Source of the DNA: Phymatolithon calcareum
Taxonomy: Eukaryota; Rhodophyta; Florideophyceae; Hapalidiales
NCBI GenBank assembly: GCA_977006965.1
Contig: OZ345355.1
Coordinates: 1,488,001 to 1,552,000 of the forward strand
Direction: 5' to 3'
Length of the DNA: 64,000 nt
The notes below the pieces were generated by a model, which saw only the letters and a program-made list of their open reading frames with translations, did not search any database and was not told the origin of the DNA. The translations under genes and the position numbers were made by a program. This document shows, one piece after another, positions 40,210-49,376 of this stretch. Positions within the stretch are counted from its first letter, which is position 1. Each line of letters starts with the position of its first letter.

Positions 40210-40500
40210 CTATTTCTCCGGTATGATCCACTGATTGACTGGATGCGTGATACGTCCAGTGGACATAAGATCTTGTAACATAGCTGCGCTTGCGTTTTTC
40301 TTCGTGAAAACATCAGCAAGATTGTACTTTGAAGTCACATGGGCGACGTTCGACAGATCTCCATTCGTATAGCTCTCACGAATAGCCGCGATATCGATAA
40401 GAAGTCTCTTCTCCGATACAGTACTAAGCTTTGTGATAGTATCAAACAGACACTTTGAATCCGTGAACAAGACTGTCGATACTTTTCTACAAAGAATAGT
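40210..40500 (-). pseudogene. Copia-2 RNase H C-terminal end, after the TGA
   Basis: This frame is the same as the main polyprotein frame and directly follows the TGA at 40,501-40,503. It reads TILCRK, then LFTDSKCLFDTITKL with the last RNase H Asp, and ends PVNQWIIPEK. The matching part of Copia-1 runs through without a stop (HDLENILGR versus HDL-stop-TILCR here). TGA could have arisen from an Arg CGA by one C-to-T change. Confidence 0.85.
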
Positions 40501-43500
40501 TCACAGATCGTGAGCTAAAGCCAGCACAAAATCGAGGCAATGGGTGAATGCCATGACTTCTGCCCCGAGAATGGATCTAGTTACGCGCTGTGACTTCCAT
40601 GAACCATAGTGGATTATAGATGCGTTGTCCTGTTTGTCTTTTAGGAGAACGATGAATCCAATTTGAGATGATAAGTCCGGGTTGTTCGCAAAAGAAGCGT
40701 CGGAATAGCCAGCAATGTATACAGTTGAGAGGTCAAGAGGGCGATACACGAGATGAGCTGGATTGTTTAGTTTCTGAATGGCTTTGTTCAGAAAACTAGT
40801 ATCTTGAATAGTGCAGTGCTCAGCTTTAATTTGAGAGAGCTGAGCATTGTCAAAAGAGACTTCAGGCCTGGTACAAGTTGTGGCATATGAAACTTGTCCG
40901 CGACCGGAGGCGAATTTCTTTGGCATTCCCTTGTCCGATTTGTAATCCACGCTCTTAAGATTTGTACAATAGTCGTTCTGATGCAGAACATAACCTCCAG
41001 ACTCATGTTCATCAATACAGAAACCGTTGAACTGTATGGGAAAAGAGTTTGTCCTAGGCTTGCATTCGAAACGTTGCGATTTTTCTTCTTCTAAATTGCT
41101 GAACTCCGGTGTGCCTCCTCCACAAGTGTCATCAACTTGTGTGACCTGAATTCCTTCAAGTATTGATCCAACAACCTTATAGAATAGGCATGGATCGAGA
41201 ACAGAGGATTGCATACCAAGGTCTCCGGTATGCCAATCTTGAAATGTTGGCCACCAATATCCAGGAGAGTCGCATAGACCATATTGGGCTTTAATTGCAC
41301 GGAGTATAGTTCCAGGAGGTGCTCCAATACGTTGGAGGACGTTCTCACCTTTCGGTGGGCGAACATAAACCGTTCTGCGGAGGGGCTCATCACTTTGAAG
41401 AAAAGCTTGAGATATGTCTCGACTCCATATGGCAAAGCCGTGAGAAACGATAAGTGGAAGTGCAAGACGAATGGAAGACTTGAGAACAGTTGGCGCTTCA
41501 TTTACAACACGTGGCTTTTCAGGGTCCATGTGTCCTAGAATTACCAAGCGAGCCTTGTATTGCTCGTCGGGTTTCTCAAAGTTCTTTATCGTAAGGACGA
41601 AACGCGACTGAAGAATGGTGGCATCTTCACGTAACTCTGTTTCTCTTACGAACTCGTACGTTCCCTTCTTCACGAGTTGTTCGACTTCGGAGTTCTTGGC
41701 ATCGTCGAAACGAGGATCTTTCTTGTTATGAACCACAATAGTGGCGAAAACAGATGTTGCGCCATTTTCATAGAGCCTGGCAACCTCGCTTTCTGCAAAC
41801 GTTGACGATAGAAACGCTTGAGAAGTATTAACGATGCTGGTTTCAAGAGCCTGAGGGACACTTCCAAATTGCTCTTGAAGATTGTTTAACTCGGTGACTA
41901 TGTCCATGGGGACATGAGGGCTCGGGGTCGATTCCGGTGGAACATTAGCTAAGGTAGAAGGCTGCTGGGGGTTTACAGCCGGTGCCAGAGCATTCTCAGA
42001 AGGGTTGATAGGGTCATTCGAGTGAGCTCGCTTTACGACAGAAGTTGAAAAAGGCTTTATATTATTGCCGATCTGCACAAAGACAGTTTTTCTGTTGTCG
42101 TAGCTGTGGACTGTGTAAGGCCCTTCAAAACGACGGCTCTCTTTTCGAAAGATTCTGACCTTGTCTCCAAACTCGTAGACAGGATGAGGAACACCCGCTC
42201 GATGTTTCAGTGCTGCTGCAACACGCCGTTGAGCAGTAATGGTTTCCATCTCTTTGCGTGCTGCTGCCATTGCTTCAAAACGCTGCTTTTGAGTTGGGGC
42301 CATAGTTGATACGTTGGGAAGTGGAAGGCGCGGAACAGTGCCGAACAGAAGGAGACATGGTGTAATACCGTTGGGTCCCGTGGTCGTATTCACTGCATGT
42401 ACTGAAAGTGATAAGCGGATATTCTTGTCCATGACAGGAAAATCGTTTTTTAGCCTATTATAGACGCGACGAATTGGACCATGATAACGTTCACAAAGTG
42501 ACAACGAGTTTTGTGACTCTACTGGAATGTCCTTCGTAGTAATTCCAAGTTGTGAGCAGGAATTCTGAAAGAAGTCTGAGAGGAAGTTCTCTCCTTGATC
42601 ATGTGCAATAACTGAAGGGTATCCGGTGAACACTGTGATCCAGAAATCGACAATGAGATTCCACGTGTACTCTGCTGTCTGTCTCGTCATGAATTTAGCG
42701 ACGGAGTACCGGGTGCCTCTGTCGATGATATGCAAGATCGGATCACCATCGATAAAGAAAACATCGACTTCGATTTCATGATTGAAGACAATGTCTTTAG
42801 TTGGGAAGGAAACTCGGAAACGAGAAGCTCTCGGAGCCCATGTTTGACAGGGAGAACATTTCTTAATAATATCTTCTAACGTTTTTCGAACGTTTGTGTT
42901 GACTTTCTCCGGAGAAGCCTTCTTAAGGAGGCTAACAAGTGAGTCGGTAGCTGGGTGTCCGAATTGATTGTGAAGTTTCCTTAATTCTGGCTCTGTGAAA
43001 AGTACGTTATTCACTGTCCATTTGATGTATAGATGACCACCTGATCCTTTGATCCCTTCTATGAAGCTAACAGGGATGACAGTTCCAGACGGATGGTGAG
43101 TAAATGTGTTTTTGTACTCATTTGAGCTGCATTTGAGCTTTCGGTGATGCTCAAGCCCAAAGATAAGTGGGACATCTTGATCTACGACGTCGACATCAAA
43201 GGTTAAGAATACATCAGATCCGATTGGCATACGAATAGAAGCCGTTCCAAGTGCTTGTGTCATCCCATGACCTATGCCTCTGAAAGCACGGCTGCTTGGG
43301 CGCAGAAAAGGTCTCGTTGCAGTATGGACGCAATACCTTATGTAGGCAGGGAGACCAGTTGGAGATTTTGCAGCACCATTGTCGATCATTACGCCTTCGA
43401 ACTTTGCAGACTTGTTCTTCATGCTTTGAAGAACTCTGGTATAAATTGCTTTGTTCAGCTCTGGTAATGACTGAGAGCTAGCAGCGGTGATCATAACAAT

Positions 43501-45201
43501 GGAAGTGCTGATTTCTTCATTCTTTTGTGGTGCTTCGAAAGCAGACATCATAACATCGCTTGTCTGATTTTCAGAAAGAATTTCATGCTGATCAGCCCAA
43601 GATACAAGTCTGGTGTACATAGTTTGAGAAATGTCCAGTTCTTGATGAGTGTTGACATCTTGTGCTGCAGTGGATACAGTAGGTTCAATGTCAACAACCA
43701 TAATCTCCGTCGATAAGGTTATCCATACGTTATCGGGAAGGTCTTGTGCAACGTCTAGTATTTGGTTTACGGATAGTGATGAGATTTCGTCATCGGGAAC
43801 CAGCTCAAATACAATATTGACGAGAGTAGGCTTGCGTATCTTGGGGCAGTCTCGAATCAGATGTGAATCGGATCTGCAAGCACGACAAAACATGCGAACT
43901 TCATTTCGAAAACCGTTTTTCTTAGTGAACTTATTAATACGGTTATCCGTTCCATAGCGTATACCAGCTCTTGCGTATAAAGCTTCCGTTATCTTTGATG
44001 ATGCGGAACTTACGGAATCGGGAGGCTGGGTTGGAAAAGAAATCCTTGGAGAGGAATGGATATCTGAGATTTGTTTGACTAAATCCGTGTTGAGAGAACT
44101 AGCCGTTCGTGAATCTTGTATCTCTTGTTTATGAATTGCCGAAAGGCATTCGTTATAGTATTCCTCAGGGGTTGTGCTAGATTTTGCACGGTCCACAAAT
44201 AAGAAGAAAGACTGGGAGATAATAGCCGATTCAAGGATTTCGCGGAGAAGAGTAGGATGCTGGTGGACGTTGTCCAGTTGATCCTGAAGCATAAGTGCTC
44301 TCTCGTACAGCTTTGTCATAGCATCAGACCAAGTGTCGCATTCTGACTTAAAGCTTGTTATTTTCAGGTTTCGCCATTCCCTGAGGTTTGCAGCCATGTT
44401 GGAGCTGCTATACGACCAAGTAAATAGCTTTTCAAAAGCTGCTTCTAAGGTCGGTACCTGCTGGAATACTTCATTGTAGAAGAAGCGACCAGCGAGAGAA
44501 TGGGTCTCAATCATATTCATCAAACACTCTAGGCCTTCTGCGGCGTTATGACCACATAAATGGGCCTGAGCGTAGTATACCGCTTGATGTCTAGCAAGAC
44601 TGTGAAGGTCTGATTTTCTTCCTGTGTACCGAGATCCACGGGCAGAGTAATATTTTGCCATATCTCCAGGTCTGCCTCTGAATGGACGCCTTATCGGTAA
44701 TAGAGTCACTCGTGAGTTGGTTTGAGATCTTATATTGGAAATATTTCCGTTCGATCGTTGACCATGAAGTGGTTGCGAAGTTGGAGCACCCACTTGAGTG
44801 TTTGAAGCCGAAAACGGGGCGATATTGAAGCTTTGACCGTCCGGGGGAGGATTCAGAGATACATCTCTGGGCACACGGTCAGGAAGTTGAGAGTACGCTG
44901 GTTGCATGTTTCGCGCGGTGTTACTTTCTTGACCGTGGGCATGATGTTGATTATGAGCGACCCTCTGGAAGCGAAATGGCTCGAAACCATTGGAATTACT
45001 TAAAGAAGGTCCTTGTGGCTGCCGTGCATCGTTTGGGGGTCGATCGTTTGATGGTTCCAAAGGTTGTGGAACATCATGCGCTTGTGGCGGAGATGGAGGT
45101 GCACTGATCGTTTCTGATCTAAGCTGCTCATCTTGAATATGCTGCTGGCACAGAGCTGGAAAAAGGAATTTACATAGTAGAGAGTGTAGTCCTTCTTCCA
45201 T
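40501..45201 (-). CDS. Copia-2 polyprotein (Gag, protease, integrase, RT, RNase H)
   Basis: The 1,566-codon frame contains core Gag, a zinc knuckle CRACRSDSHLIRDC (about residue 435) and a protease site MIDNGAAKS (about 605; D-N-G instead of D-S/T-G). The pre-integrase HHCC region (LHNQFGHP...KKCSPCQ) lies about 730-765. Integrase has D at EVDVFFIDG, D at AHDQGENF and E at ESQNSLSLCERYH (about 805-900). RT runs from ARLVILGHMDPE (about 1,220) to the catalytic box TQVDDTCGG (about 1,350). RNase H starts at GYSDASFANN (about 1,500) and is cut by TGA at 40,501-40,503. The first ATG (45,201) lies inside Gag, in the -1 frame relative to the upstream frame at 45,431. Confidence 0.93.
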   Translation of the reverse strand: MEEGLHSLLCKFLFPALCQQHIQDEQLRSETISAPPSPPQAHDVPQPLEPSNDRPPNDARQPQGPSLSNSNGFEPFRFQRVAHNQHHAHGQESNTARNMQPAYSQLPDRVPRDVSLNPPPDGQSFNIAPFSASNTQVGAPTSQPLHGQRSNGNISNIRSQTNSRVTLLPIRRPFRGRPGDMAKYYSARGSRYTGRKSDLHSLARHQAVYYAQAHLCGHNAAEGLECLMNMIETHSLAGRFFYNEVFQQVPTLEAAFEKLFTWSYSSSNMAANLREWRNLKITSFKSECDTWSDAMTKLYERALMLQDQLDNVHQHPTLLREILESAIISQSFFLFVDRAKSSTTPEEYYNECLSAIHKQEIQDSRTASSLNTDLVKQISDIHSSPRISFPTQPPDSVSSASSKITEALYARAGIRYGTDNRINKFTKKNGFRNEVRMFCRACRSDSHLIRDCPKIRKPTLVNIVFELVPDDEISSLSVNQILDVAQDLPDNVWITLSTEIMVVDIEPTVSTAAQDVNTHQELDISQTMYTRLVSWADQHEILSENQTSDVMMSAFEAPQKNEEISTSIVMITAASSQSLPELNKAIYTRVLQSMKNKSAKFEGVMIDNGAAKSPTGLPAYIRYCVHTATRPFLRPSSRAFRGIGHGMTQALGTASIRMPIGSDVFLTFDVDVVDQDVPLIFGLEHHRKLKCSSNEYKNTFTHHPSGTVIPVSFIEGIKGSGGHLYIKWTVNNVLFTEPELRKLHNQFGHPATDSLVSLLKKASPEKVNTNVRKTLEDIIKKCSPCQTWAPRASRFRVSFPTKDIVFNHEIEVDVFFIDGDPILHIIDRGTRYSVAKFMTRQTAEYTWNLIVDFWITVFTGYPSVIAHDQGENFLSDFFQNSCSQLGITTKDIPVESQNSLSLCERYHGPIRRVYNRLKNDFPVMDKNIRLSLSVHAVNTTTGPNGITPCLLLFGTVPRLPLPNVSTMAPTQKQRFEAMAAARKEMETITAQRRVAAALKHRAGVPHPVYEFGDKVRIFRKESRRFEGPYTVHSYDNRKTVFVQIGNNIKPFSTSVVKRAHSNDPINPSENALAPAVNPQQPSTLANVPPESTPSPHVPMDIVTELNNLQEQFGSVPQALETSIVNTSQAFLSSTFAESEVARLYENGATSVFATIVVHNKKDPRFDDAKNSEVEQLVKKGTYEFVRETELREDATILQSRFVLTIKNFEKPDEQYKARLVILGHMDPEKPRVVNEAPTVLKSSIRLALPLIVSHGFAIWSRDISQAFLQSDEPLRRTVYVRPPKGENVLQRIGAPPGTILRAIKAQYGLCDSPGYWWPTFQDWHTGDLGMQSSVLDPCLFYKVVGSILEGIQVTQVDDTCGGGTPEFSNLEEEKSQRFECKPRTNSFPIQFNGFCIDEHESGGYVLHQNDYCTNLKSVDYKSDKGMPKKFASGRGQVSYATTCTRPEVSFDNAQLSQIKAEHCTIQDTSFLNKAIQKLNNPAHLVYRPLDLSTVYIAGYSDASFANNPDLSSQIGFIVLLKDKQDNASIIHYGSWKSQRVTRSILGAEVMAFTHCLDFVLALAHDL

Positions 45202-45431
45202 GATGGATCAGGGATGTGTACCCCTTTTTCCAAGAGCAACTTGTACAAGGCAAATACGTATGTTTGCGAACACTCTAAAAGAGGGTTGAAACGTATTGTC
45301 CCACGAGTGTCCCTGAGAATCTCTTCTGTAGAGGAATCATACAGGTATCTTATCAAAGCATCACGAATATCAATATCGGCGGGGTGTGTGGGATTATCAT
45401 CTTGTATCCATTGGGGAACAGGAGTTGTCAT
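45202..45431 (-). CDS. Copia-2 Gag N-terminal frame
   Basis: Starting at ATG 45,431, this frame gives PVPQWIQDD, IDIRDALIRYLYDSS and YVFALYKLLLEKGVHIPDPS, homologous to the Copia-1 Gag start. Continuing in the same frame (to 45,000) gives no homology. Copia-1-like sequence instead resumes in the -1 frame (MEEGLHSLLCKFLFPAL), whose ATG overlaps this frame within TCATGG. The switch could be a one-base mutation, programmed frameshifting or reinitiation at the overlapping ATG. No classical slippery heptamer is obvious. Confidence 0.75.
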
Positions 45432-45589
45432 GATGATATTGTCAGTGTTGACAGAATTGTTGTTTGTTATATTGTATCATAAAATTAATCCAACTTTAGA
45501 ATCTTTTTTTCTAGCAGGAATGTTTTTTTTAAAAAAAGATTTAAAAGTTATCAGCTAGATAGAGCTGATGCTGAATTACAGCTGGAAAT

Positions 45590-46122
45590 TTTATTTCAAC
45601 AAAAATCTTATTCTTGATATGTTTCGACACGAAATTGTCACGTGAATTGAAGATGATGCCTTAATAATGGTGGATAGGTGATTGATGCTAATGACCGGTG
45701 GATGGTTGATTGACGAGAAAGGTTGATGATAATAACCGGTGGATGAAGGTTGAAATGGTGGAAGCGTGACTGGCGGTAAACGTGCGAGCGGCGGTTTCCG
45801 ACGGTGATTGACCACTTGTCTTTTATCTGATTGTCGATTCACTTTTTGTCGGTGAACAAAGAGAAAGTAACAAAATTTGTTAGAATCCTCTTTTGTCCAG
45901 TAGTCACAATTCTTTAAAGAAATAAATCAGTAAAGAAAGGGACTTTCTCCAAAATTGATCGTCAAGCAGATAAACTTGCTTATTCTTATACGGTGGTTGG
46001 TTGGTTGGTTGGTAGGTTCGTAGGTTGGTAGGTTGGTGAATGGATGAATGGATGGATGGTTGGTTGGTTGTTTGGTTGGTTGGTGGGTGCGTAGTTTTGG
46101 TGTTTTAGATTTAATTTGCAAA
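45590..46122 (-). other. Copia-2 leader between 5' LTR and Gag
   Basis: Non-coding leader read on the minus strand. The first bases after the LTR are TTTGCAAATTAAATC, a candidate primer-binding site with no tRNA match I can name. It contains the CCAA-type repeat at 45,995-46,090 and a diverged repeat of GATTGATGCTAATGACCGGTGG-type sequence at 45,660-45,760. Confidence 0.5.
45995..46090 (+). repeat. (GGTT)n/(GGAT)n microsatellite in Copia-2 leader
   Basis: Imperfect tetranucleotide array of GGTT with GGTA, GGAT and GAAT variants. On the element's own strand it is (AACC)n, so the RNA leader carries a C/A-rich, weakly structured tract. Confidence 0.85.
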
Positions 46123-46447
46123 TGTCGTCCAAAAGACCAGTTGTGAAAGGCGGGATAAGCCAGCAAAGTCTTCTTGACCTTGCCACTTTACTTATCCCTG
46201 CCGAGTCTGCTATTCAGGACTCAGCAGGTTGCTTATGTACTGCTCTGGAGAGCTACAGTACTGGGGAACTGCAGAACTTGGGGAACTGCTGAACTAGACT
46301 ACCTAATCCGTACATTGTTACCGTAAACGTAAACGCGGGAGAAATAGTACCAGAAAAGGGCGTGCAGGAGTGTGTCTGCATTTGCAGAGTGCCTTGGTTC
46401 CCATCCTGGGAAACTTTCCATGCGCCGTGTATGTCAGCTCCATGACA
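46123..46447 (-). repeat. Copia-2 5' LTR
   Basis: 325 bp, identical to the 3' LTR. The target duplication ATCAC follows at 46,448-46,452. Confidence 0.95.
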
Positions 46448-46448
46448 A

Positions 46449-46640
46449 TCACTGCATGTCAATCCACGTTCCTGATCTTACACTTCTGTTCCCTGCACGT
46501 GTCCCATGCATCATGGCGTCCGCTCTACGTTGGACTTCGCGGAACGCTTCTCGGAACGTTTTCTCATCGTCATACAACTTGTCTCTCTTCCCGTTAGCAT
46601 TCGCGATAGCCGCAATCTCGGCTCCTTGATTTGGATGCAT
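46449..46640 (-). CDS. Hypothetical fragment, 63 residues
   Basis: The frame reads HPNQGAEIAAIANANGKRDK, then LYDDEKTFREAFREVQRRAD, a plausible helical sequence. Its 3' end stops right at the Copia-2 target site, so it may be a gene truncated by that insertion. Across the element (left of 39,768) I could not find a convincing continuation. No family was recognised. Confidence 0.3.
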   Translation of the reverse strand: MHPNQGAEIAAIANANGKRDKLYDDEKTFREAFREVQRRADAMMHGTRAGNRSVRSGTWIDMQ

Positions 46641-46902
46641 ATCAACGCTTTTTCATTCAGACAAGGAATTCAGCTTGTGTCAAGCTGTGTGCGCTGTCCT
46701 TAGAATGTTGAGCTACATCTCCCTCCTTGTTACCATTGTCTTTCGGCTTCTACTTAAGCCAAGTAAACGTCGGCTCCTGACTAGAGGAGGCGAGAGATTT
46801 CACATCCTCATTCATCTTTCTTCTCTCTTCACCCTTCTTATGATTCTCACGCCTTTCCACCTCACCAAAGGCGCAAATGACCAATAAATTCAAGAATCTT
46901 CA
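46641..46902. other. Spacer; Sel1 3'-end-like sequence at its right edge
   Basis: No gene was seen. The bases ATTCAAGAATCTTCA near 46,888-46,902 match the 3' coding end of the Sel1 gene at 13,811-13,825. This suggests the element at 46,903-47,277 sits within the 3' end of the second Sel1 copy. Confidence 0.4.
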
Positions 46903-47277
46903 ATGAGCACCTCCGAGCTCATAGACCTAACTGGACAAACTGGAAAGGATGCTATCGAAGATCTCAAGTCAGGCCTATCAAAAGACAAGCTATCATATGA
47001 AGAAAGTGCTTTTACAAGGAGGGCACTCGACGAAATCCTTGCTATGTATCTGGCGGCCAAGGCTGCTCTCGAAACCTGAAACCCGCGACTCAAGACAGTG
47101 GAATATTTTTCCCCCTCGAGGCTCTAAGCCAGAGGTAGGTTTTGGTATTTCCGCCAGATCGTGTCAAAATCGACCACGCTAACATATAAGAACGATAGAC
47201 CCTGTTTGTGGCCCAATGGCCTTCGGAAGGTTGCCCCAAGCGTCTGCAGATGCGTTGGTAACTTTTAAATAAAAAAA
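46903..47277 (+). mobile_element. Short LINE-like insertion with ORF end and A-tail
   Basis: A 58-codon frame (46,903-47,079) ends in a helical segment ALDEILAMYLAAKAALET and TGA. It is followed by about 190 bp of 3' UTR and TTTTAAATAAAAAAACTT. The LDEIL...Leu/Ala-rich C-terminus and TTTTAAATAAA tail recall LINE-T (ALDELLLFSKT and TTTTAAATAAAC), so it is probably a related, 5'-truncated LINE. It separates the 3' end of the second Sel1 copy from its downstream sequence. No clean target duplication was found. Confidence 0.45.
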
Positions 47278-47278
47278 C

Positions 47279-48165
47279 TTACACTTCTTCTTCTTCTTTC
47301 TCCGACATCACGGGCTCCTTTTTGCTGTTGATCAACACAGCAAATCTCCTTACTTGTTTTTCAAGAGTGCACAACGGCTCGAGCTCCATTTCCGGTCCGG
47401 TAAGATCAGAGATTATGCGCTGCGAATGGGACATGTTTCTGTTAGTTCGAAATTCAGGGTCTCCCCCCATATGCAATACCGCCAGATTGAACATGGAAAT
47501 TGAATTGTTATCCACTTCACTAGCTTGCTTGCACAGTCTCTCAGCCGCAAATACGTCTCGATTGACACCACTTCCAAGCTCGTAGGAAACTGCGAGATTA
47601 TTCATCCCGCTGCTGCTTCCTGCTTCAACTGAATTTTTCAGATACGATATACCATCGTCATCTTCTGTAGTGCGAGACTTCAGAATACCCATGTTACAGA
47701 GTGCCACATGGTTTCCCTTTTCAATGGCAGCCAAATATGCTTTCTCGGCTTCCGATGCATTCGTTGGAACACTATGAGTTCTCTTGTGATACAGTAATCA
47801 TACACGATTTGTGCAAATGGGGGACGGGACCAGAAGATCGTTGTAGAACAACAAGACGTGTTTGGGACGTCTTCCTATACCAACAGCACGCTCATGTCCA
47901 TTGATATCTTTATTTCCTTCCTCACATGATGTTTGTTTCACAAAAAGTCCATCGAACATTACGCGCAGCATTCTCTCACCTCCCCGCGGTTTCTGCTTAC
48001 AAAATGTCTCGATCATTGCGTTCTTGCGATACGTGTCGCCGCCCACAAAGAGCCCTTTCTCAAGCAAGTATCCGATGTTCGATACAAAGTGCTCGTCAAT
48101 AAGAAGGAATTCGTTGATCATGAATCTCAGTCCCGATAAACATTTGATGGTATTTTCCTGGTGTG
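47279..48165 (-). pseudogene. Second Sel1-repeat gene copy, 5' truncated
   Basis: Homology to the gene at 13,780-15,250 begins at HQENTIKCLSGLRF (about 48,165) and runs in one frame to TAA or the frame end near 47,279. It is broken only by TGA at 47,798-47,800, where the other copy has a Gly codon. Sel1 units are clear (SSSGMNNLAVSYELGSGV; AERLCKQASEVDNNSISMFN). At the site of the 2-bp deletion in the first copy this one is intact (GISYLKNSVEAG). The C-terminus is replaced by EKEEEEV because of the element at 46,903-47,277. Confidence 0.7.
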
Positions 48166-49346
48166 CTGTGCTACAGTACCAAAACTCGCGTGGGAAAGAA
48201 GCGGAAGCTGAACAGCGCCCAGAAGAACCGAACAGCGAAATAAGAGTTGTAATCGCGCCATGTGTCCACGTGCTGTAGTCCAAGATATGTTCTTGAATTG
48301 TAGTAGAAGACCATGGAAAGTGATAATTTGTTGCGTTTTGGGATTAAAACAGCTTGCTGCTTTGAATTGTGTTTCTGTCGCTGACGCAGTAGCAGTGAAG
48401 TCCATGTCGGAGAGAAGTTACAACAGCGGATGGTCCGAATTCTGTCGTAGCCTGATGACGACAGCGGCTCTCGGTGACCGGTTGTGATGGTTGTGCCTGA
48501 ACGGAGTTGAAAACAGTGACAATGAAAGCATGCGAGAGCTATACGTAGATTGAGATGGACTGAACTTAACAGGAGCATTACGAGGACGTCAACTTGAGCT
48601 TGTCAAGGTCGGTTTTGCCACTGTTTTTAAAAGTTCTAAAAGCTTTTTCTCCACAAATGAGTCAAAAGTGTCTAATTTTCTCATCATATTGAAGATCTAG
48701 ACAAACACTACACGAGCATATTATTTTTCAGCTTGTCACAGTCTTCATGAGGGCGTAGTGGGACTCAAAAACGTGGAAAAAACCGAAAAAAACGACGAAA
48801 ACCGTTTTTTCAGCAAACTGTACTGTACTGCGCAGGAAACTTTAGACTTTGTGCACATTGTTACGTGAATAAAGGGGTCTCGCATCTGTCTCTCATCTCA
48901 TATATTTTTGTCGCAGTCGGCAATTTAATGTAGCTCTCAGAGCTCATGGGTTTCTCAGAAAAGTCCTATAAAGTGAGGACTTTAGGGATTGTGTCGTGGT
49001 TGGTCGTTTGACAACCGTGGTGCTGTTTGAGAAAGAATAGCATTTGAAAACTTTAATTTATATCAAAAACATTTGTAAAATTACGGGCATTGTTTCGAAG
49101 TAAATTCGAGCTACTGTCGAATTTTGAGTTTGGCACATATCGTAAAAAACAATTGTCAAGTGCACTATCGGGAACCGGAACACGACGTCACGGTGCACGC
49201 AGAAAAAGAAAATTTGACTATTTCCCGCATCTCTCAGAAGCAACTACAGTACTGTACGGTGGTTCGACGATTTGGGAGTCAACGTGGACTACCAGACTGT
49301 TGCACACTTTTCTTTACAACTCACTGGAAAGAGCGGACATGCCCTT
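48166..49346. other. No gene recognised
   Basis: A minus frame at 48,127-48,405 and others have no homologue in the window. The sequence upstream of 48,165 does not match the N-terminal half of the first membrane/Sel1 gene. Confidence 0.4.
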
Positions 49347-49376
49347 GTGTCTAGTTTACTGAAGCCCCTCAATTGA
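49347..49376 (+). repeat. Lone TA-element end
   Basis: GTGTCTAGTTTACTGAAGCC followed by CCTCAATTGA matches the left end of element B (60,765 onward). No partner end was found to the right before 51.8 kb, so it is a solo or broken terminus. Confidence 0.6.

Larger units (their letters stand above)
39773..46447 (-). mobile_element. Copia-2 LTR retrotransposon, 6.7 kb, identical LTRs
   Basis: The 325-bp LTRs (39,773-40,097 and 46,123-46,447) are identical by eye, have TGTC...GACA ends and are flanked by the perfect 5-bp repeat ATCAC (39,768-39,772 and 46,448-46,452). This is the signature of a recent insertion. The internal region, read on the minus strand, encodes Gag, protease, integrase, RT and RNase H in Copia order. 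Two breaks interrupt an otherwise continuous polyprotein: a -1 frame change near 45,200 and a TGA at 40,501-40,503. It is a different family from Copia-1, with unrelated LTRs but a similar domain order and catalytic variants. Confidence 0.96.

Noticed and set aside
45300-45480. Programmed -1 slippery site in Copia-2 Gag
   Set aside because: No X-XXY-YYZ heptamer with a downstream pseudoknot is evident at the frame change. Mutation or reinitiation is equally likely.
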